This document shows, in pieces, positions 14,681 through 17,887 of a stretch of DNA of 17,887 nucleotides. Every line of letters begins with the position of its first letter. Position 1 is the first letter of the stretch. Both the position numbers and the translations under genes were made by a program. Origin of the DNA: Pseudomonadota bacterium (GTDB taxonomy: Bacteria > Desulfobacterota > Desulfobacteria > Desulfobacterales > Desulfosarcinaceae); contig JAEYRZ010000087.1 in the NCBI GenBank assembly GCA_023435265.1, positions 1-17,887 of the forward strand, in the 5' to 3' direction. The notes under the pieces were generated by a model, which saw only the letters and a list, made by a program, of their open reading frames with translations, made no database searches and was not told where the DNA came from.

Positions 14681-17600
14681 ATGTGCGGCATCGTAGCCTA
14701 TTTCGGCGGAGCCGGGAACCATTTGACGCGTGTCCTGACCGGCATGTCCGCCATCACGTACCGGGCGCCCGACAGTACCGGCATCGGACTTTTCGGCGAC
14801 GAATGCGAGCCGATTCGAACCCGTAAATCGCTGGGCGCCGTCAGGGAATTCATCGACCGTCTGGTCGAGATTCCGGCCTACCCGGACCGCGCCAGGCAGG
14901 CGGTGACGCTCGGCCGCGCATTGGCGGGTTCACATGCACATGCCGAGTGGCAGCGCGAGCTGTTGGCGCTGGAAGGCCTGCCGAAGACCGGCGATATGCC
15001 CGCTCCGTGGGGTTTCGACGACCTTGTGGCCCTGCCTGCCGAAACGGCCCGGCGGCTTTACCCGGGTGCCTGCGGGACCACGGATCCGATGCCGGTGTTC
15101 CGGTCTGCTACCGCCGAGCAACTTGCCGCATGCGTCGAACACCTGGTCCATGCCTATGATCTCTCCCCGGTAGCCGTCCACAGCCTGTATCGCCGCGCCC
15201 TCTCGCAGTACCTTGCAAATGCCGACAACGGAACGGCAAAAAAGACCGCCCCGGATGAACTGCTGGCGCTCTTCGACCAGGTCATGGAAGGTATCCTGGC
15301 GGCCCGCAACAGCCCGCTCCATGGGGAGCACCCCTGTTGGAATCCCCAGGCCTGGGCAGCGCTCTGGCATGCGCTGGCCGACTGCCCTCTGGCGGTGCCC
15401 GAAGATTACGATCGCGACGGCGTCCGGGGTACCTTCCGGGTGCTGGACGGAGCCCTGCTGGCCGGGCTGCCCGCTACACCCGGTCTGCGGGAGCGTATGG
15501 ATGCGCTGCTCGACCGCACGTGGACCGGACGCTCAGCGCTGGGCCCCCTGGATTGGCAGCATATCTACCTGCTCGAGAAATCGGCCAACCTCTTTGGGCG
15601 AGCGGCCTCGGCCGCGCTGCAGGCACTACAGGAAGATTGGGTCCTGCCCGCCATCGCCGCAGATCCAAGGCCTCCGGCCGACGGGATATCCATCGAACCG
15701 GGTGTCACCGATGCCCTGAGCCTGCGACTGCTCGCGACGCCGATCATCGCTCACGGTCGCTGGGCGCTTCAGTCTCCAGTAACGCTCGCCAACTGCCATC
15801 CTTTTCTGGACGATACCCGCCAGCGCGCCATCGTGGTGAACGGGCAATTCGACAGCGAAGTGGAAGCCCAACTGAGCCGCTATCTAAGGCAGGTGGCAGG
15901 CCTGCGCCTTCGAAGTGAAAACTCGGGAGAGTACATCGCCCTCTTATGGGGTCATTACTACCGAATTCTCCATGATGCGCAGCACCGCTACGAATCGATC
16001 CGCATCCAGAACGAGCGCGAGCTCACCCGCTACTCCATCGGCAGCCAATCCATCGATTACCAAATGTATCACGCCGTGCGCAGCCGAACGCCGGAGGATC
16101 TGGACTGCCAGGCTTTTGTGGCCGCCGTACGGCAATTGACTCAGCGCGACGGTCAGATCGCCGTGACCGGCATCAGCCGCGTTTCTGTCCGCCGGCTCTA
16201 TGTGGCCGGTCACAACCGCCCGATATTCATCGTGCGCCGCCGTGACAACCACGATGTCATGGTGGTGTCGGACATCAACGCGGCGATTGGCCTCTTTCCC
16301 CAGAAATTGATTTTCGAACGCAGCCGGCAGCTGCGAAAGCAGCTACAGCGTTGTGAAGAGATTACTGCGCAGATGCGGGCGGAGGGAGCGCCCCGCAAGG
16401 ACATCGACACGCTCCAGCGGCAGCTCGCGCACTCGGAAGACCGATTGTATGCTGACTTTGGTGTCGAAATCTTCCCTCTTGAAGATGAAAGCCGTCTGGC
16501 ATGCATCGAAACCGTTGTACGCGGCGGAGCGGTTGAGCGCGCGATCGTTCTGACGGATCTCGATCTGCAGCCCATAGAGGATCTCGATCCGATCGTCACT
16601 ACCCTGAAACCGTCCCATGTGCGGCGCGACCTGTATGAATCCCTGTTTGTCTCCCACCAGAGAGAGATTCCCGGGCGGCTGGAAGATATTTTGCGCGCCT
16701 ATCTGCCCGAGGAAGTCGCATGCCCGCAACTGGACCTCAACCACAAGCTTTTCGAGCGCCGCTACGGCAATCAGCTCCAACACTTGCGCCGCATCGTGCT
16801 GGCAGGCTGCGGAACCTCCTATCACGTAGCGCTGATCGCCCGAACGATCTTCCGACAGTATCTTCCCGGATTCGAAGTCATTGCCGCCCGACCGGCGGAC
16901 CTCCATCCACTCAGCCGCTTCGTCAGCACTGAACGCGATCTGGTCGTACTGATCAGTTGGTCAGCCACCACCGCCGACATGGTAGAACTCGCCAAAATGC
17001 TCGTCCGGCAAAACGTCGTAACCGTGGCGGTAACGGAAAAAAAGTTCGCCGACCTGTCGCTGATGGTCGCCAAGAGCGGTGGCCTGATCCAGTGCCTCAG
17101 CGGAGAAGAGGTAACGGTGGCGGCGGTCAAAAGCACCTTCTGCCTGAACTTCAGCCTGAGTGTGCTGGCCGCCTGGCTGGCGTACTACCAACAGAACCAT
17201 TCGGGTGTCGCGGCGATCGTAGCCGCACTGCGACGTCTGCCCGACCGGATCCGAGCGCTGCAGGCCGACCCGGACATGGCGGCCTTTTGCAACCGAATGG
17301 CGGCTGCATATGCGGATGCGGTGACCTGCCTTATGATCGACGCCGTTCATCAAACCGGCACAGGTCGGGAAGCCGCCCTGAAGCTGGAAGAGACCAGCTG
17401 GACATCGGTGAGCCGGGCGATCGATTTCCACGATCTGCCCACGGAATGGGCGGCCGTCCGGCACGCCCGTAATCTCGTTCTGGTAAATGCCACGGCCGAT
17501 GCCTACCTGCCTGCCGCCATAAAGGTGATGGAGCAGCTGCACAAGCGCGGCGTCCCGTTCATCACGCTGACCTGTGAGGGCCCGCAGCGCGAGACGGTCG

Positions 17601-17887
17601 GGACCTTCAGTCGCGGTCAAGTGTTCCGGTTGCCGAAGATCGAAGACGCCTTTCAGCCGTTTCTTGATCTGGTCTTCTATTACGAATTCGCCTATCGCTA
17701 CGGGATCAGCCATGGTCAAAACAGCGAAGGGTTTCCGCGCAATCGGGCCAAGTCGGTGACCGTCGGGCGCAGCCGCGCGGACCGCATCCCATCGCCCCAA
17801 GCTGCGGTTTCGGCCTTGCCGATGCCCACCGCTGCCGCTTCAGCCCCGCCCCGCCCGACCGAAACCAGCGCCTGGGAGGACATCGAC
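14681..17887 (+). CDS. Giant GlmS-like protein (class II amidotransferase plus two SIS domains), 3' end outside window
   Basis: I translated this frame: 1069 codons, no stop up to the window end. AGAGGA at 14671-14676 precedes the ATG. It begins MCGIVAYFGG with YRAPDSTGIG, as in glutamine-fructose-6-phosphate transaminase (GlmS, about 610 residues), exposing Cys2 as nucleophile. The next amidotransferase motifs come only at H358-G-R360-W361 and VVN387-G388, about 285 residues later than in GlmS, so the domain holds a large helical insertion. Glutamine-binding positions differ: RWATHG is RWALQS, and the Asp of ETDTE is S415. The isomerase half has LDLQPIED, GCGTSYH (709-715), SWSATT (759-764, for SQSGET), REAALKLEETSW and PRNRAKSVTV (1019-1028) with the Schiff-base-type K1024. 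The GlmS region with His504 (GELKHGP) is not kept. A predicted coiled coil (about 570-605) and a Pro/Ala-rich tail after 1028 are extra. True aminosugar synthesis is doubtful. Confidence 0.8.
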   Translation, partial: MCGIVAYFGGAGNHLTRVLTGMSAITYRAPDSTGIGLFGDECEPIRTRKSLGAVREFIDRLVEIPAYPDRARQAVTLGRALAGSHAHAEWQRELLALEGLPKTGDMPAPWGFDDLVALPAETARRLYPGACGTTDPMPVFRSATAEQLAACVEHLVHAYDLSPVAVHSLYRRALSQYLANADNGTAKKTAPDELLALFDQVMEGILAARNSPLHGEHPCWNPQAWAALWHALADCPLAVPEDYDRDGVRGTFRVLDGALLAGLPATPGLRERMDALLDRTWTGRSALGPLDWQHIYLLEKSANLFGRAASAALQALQEDWVLPAIAADPRPPADGISIEPGVTDALSLRLLATPIIAHGRWALQSPVTLANCHPFLDDTRQRAIVVNGQFDSEVEAQLSRYLRQVAGLRLRSENSGEYIALLWGHYYRILHDAQHRYESIRIQNERELTRYSIGSQSIDYQMYHAVRSRTPEDLDCQAFVAAVRQLTQRDGQIAVTGISRVSVRRLYVAGHNRPIFIVRRRDNHDVMVVSDINAAIGLFPQKLIFERSRQLRKQLQRCEEITAQMRAEGAPRKDIDTLQRQLAHSEDRLYADFGVEIFPLEDESRLACIETVVRGGAVERAIVLTDLDLQPIEDLDPIVTTLKPSHVRRDLYESLFVSHQREIPGRLEDILRAYLPEEVACPQLDLNHKLFERRYGNQLQHLRRIVLAGCGTSYHVALIARTIFRQYLPGFEVIAARPADLHPLSRFVSTERDLVVLISWSATTADMVELAKMLVRQNVVTVAVTEKKFADLSLMVAKSGGLIQCLSGEEVTVAAVKSTFCLNFSLSVLAAWLAYYQQNHSGVAAIVAALRRLPDRIRALQADPDMAAFCNRMAAAYADAVTCLMIDAVHQTGTGREAALKLEETSWTSVSRAIDFHDLPTEWAAVRHARNLVLVNATADAYLPAAIKVMEQLHKRGVPFITLTCEGPQRETVGTFSRGQVFRLPKIEDAFQPFLDLVFYYEFAYRYGISHGQNSEGFPRNRAKSVTVGRSRADRIPSPQAAVSALPMPTAAASAPPRPTETSAWEDID

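Noticed and set aside
16961..17800. Minus-strand open frame of 279 codons opposite the GlmS-like gene
   Set aside because: Gly/Arg/His-rich with no domain; the plus frame has SIS motifs and runs without a stop.

Overview
The window reads as high-GC chromosomal DNA of an anaerobic bacterium. A sulfate-reducing Desulfobacterota-type organism is my best guess, from codon style and gene content (corrinoid methyltransferases, a RACo-type activator, sarcosine-oxidase-like genes, a binding protein without a lipobox cysteine). I cannot place it further without a search. No rRNA, tRNA, CRISPR array, insertion sequence or phage gene is visible. Both outermost genes are cut by the window edges.

Layout: (1) Bases 1-2251, plus strand: the C-terminal part of a sarcosine oxidase alpha-like protein, then a small GcvT-fold/sarcosine oxidase gamma-like protein. 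(2) Bases 2295-5786, minus strand: an RpiR/MurR-type regulator, a RACo-like corrinoid-protein activator (2Fe-2S plus ASKHA ATPase, DUF4445) and a protein resembling the MetH activation domain with a C-terminal cysteine cluster. All three overlap or abut. (3) Bases 5787-6155: a divergent control region with three TTTCA/TGAAA dyads, one a perfect 11-bp inverted repeat. (4) Bases 6156-9155, plus strand: methyl-H4folate:corrinoid methyltransferase (MtgA/AcsE type), pyrrolysine-free MttB-family methyltransferase (MtgB type) and corrinoid protein (MtgC type). (5) Bases 9274-12800: a complete OpuC/OsmU-type betaine ABC transporter with two permeases, a CBS-containing ATPase and a periplasmic binding protein. 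(6) Bases 12867-17887: a GFA-family zinc protein, an MmgE/PrpD-family protein and a very large GlmS-like protein that leaves the window still open.

How the parts fit (inference from known families): the transporter imports a quaternary amine, most likely glycine betaine. The MttB homologue moves one methyl group to the corrinoid protein, and the MtgA homologue passes it to tetrahydrofolate. RACo, perhaps helped by its partner, reduces corrinoid that has been oxidised to Co(II). The sarcosine-oxidase-like proteins could then take the remaining N-methyl groups to the folate or formaldehyde level, with the GFA protein possibly handling formaldehyde. The RpiR regulator probably controls both directions from the dyads. 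The function of the PrpD-like and giant GlmS-like proteins here is unknown. They are the least explained part of the window.
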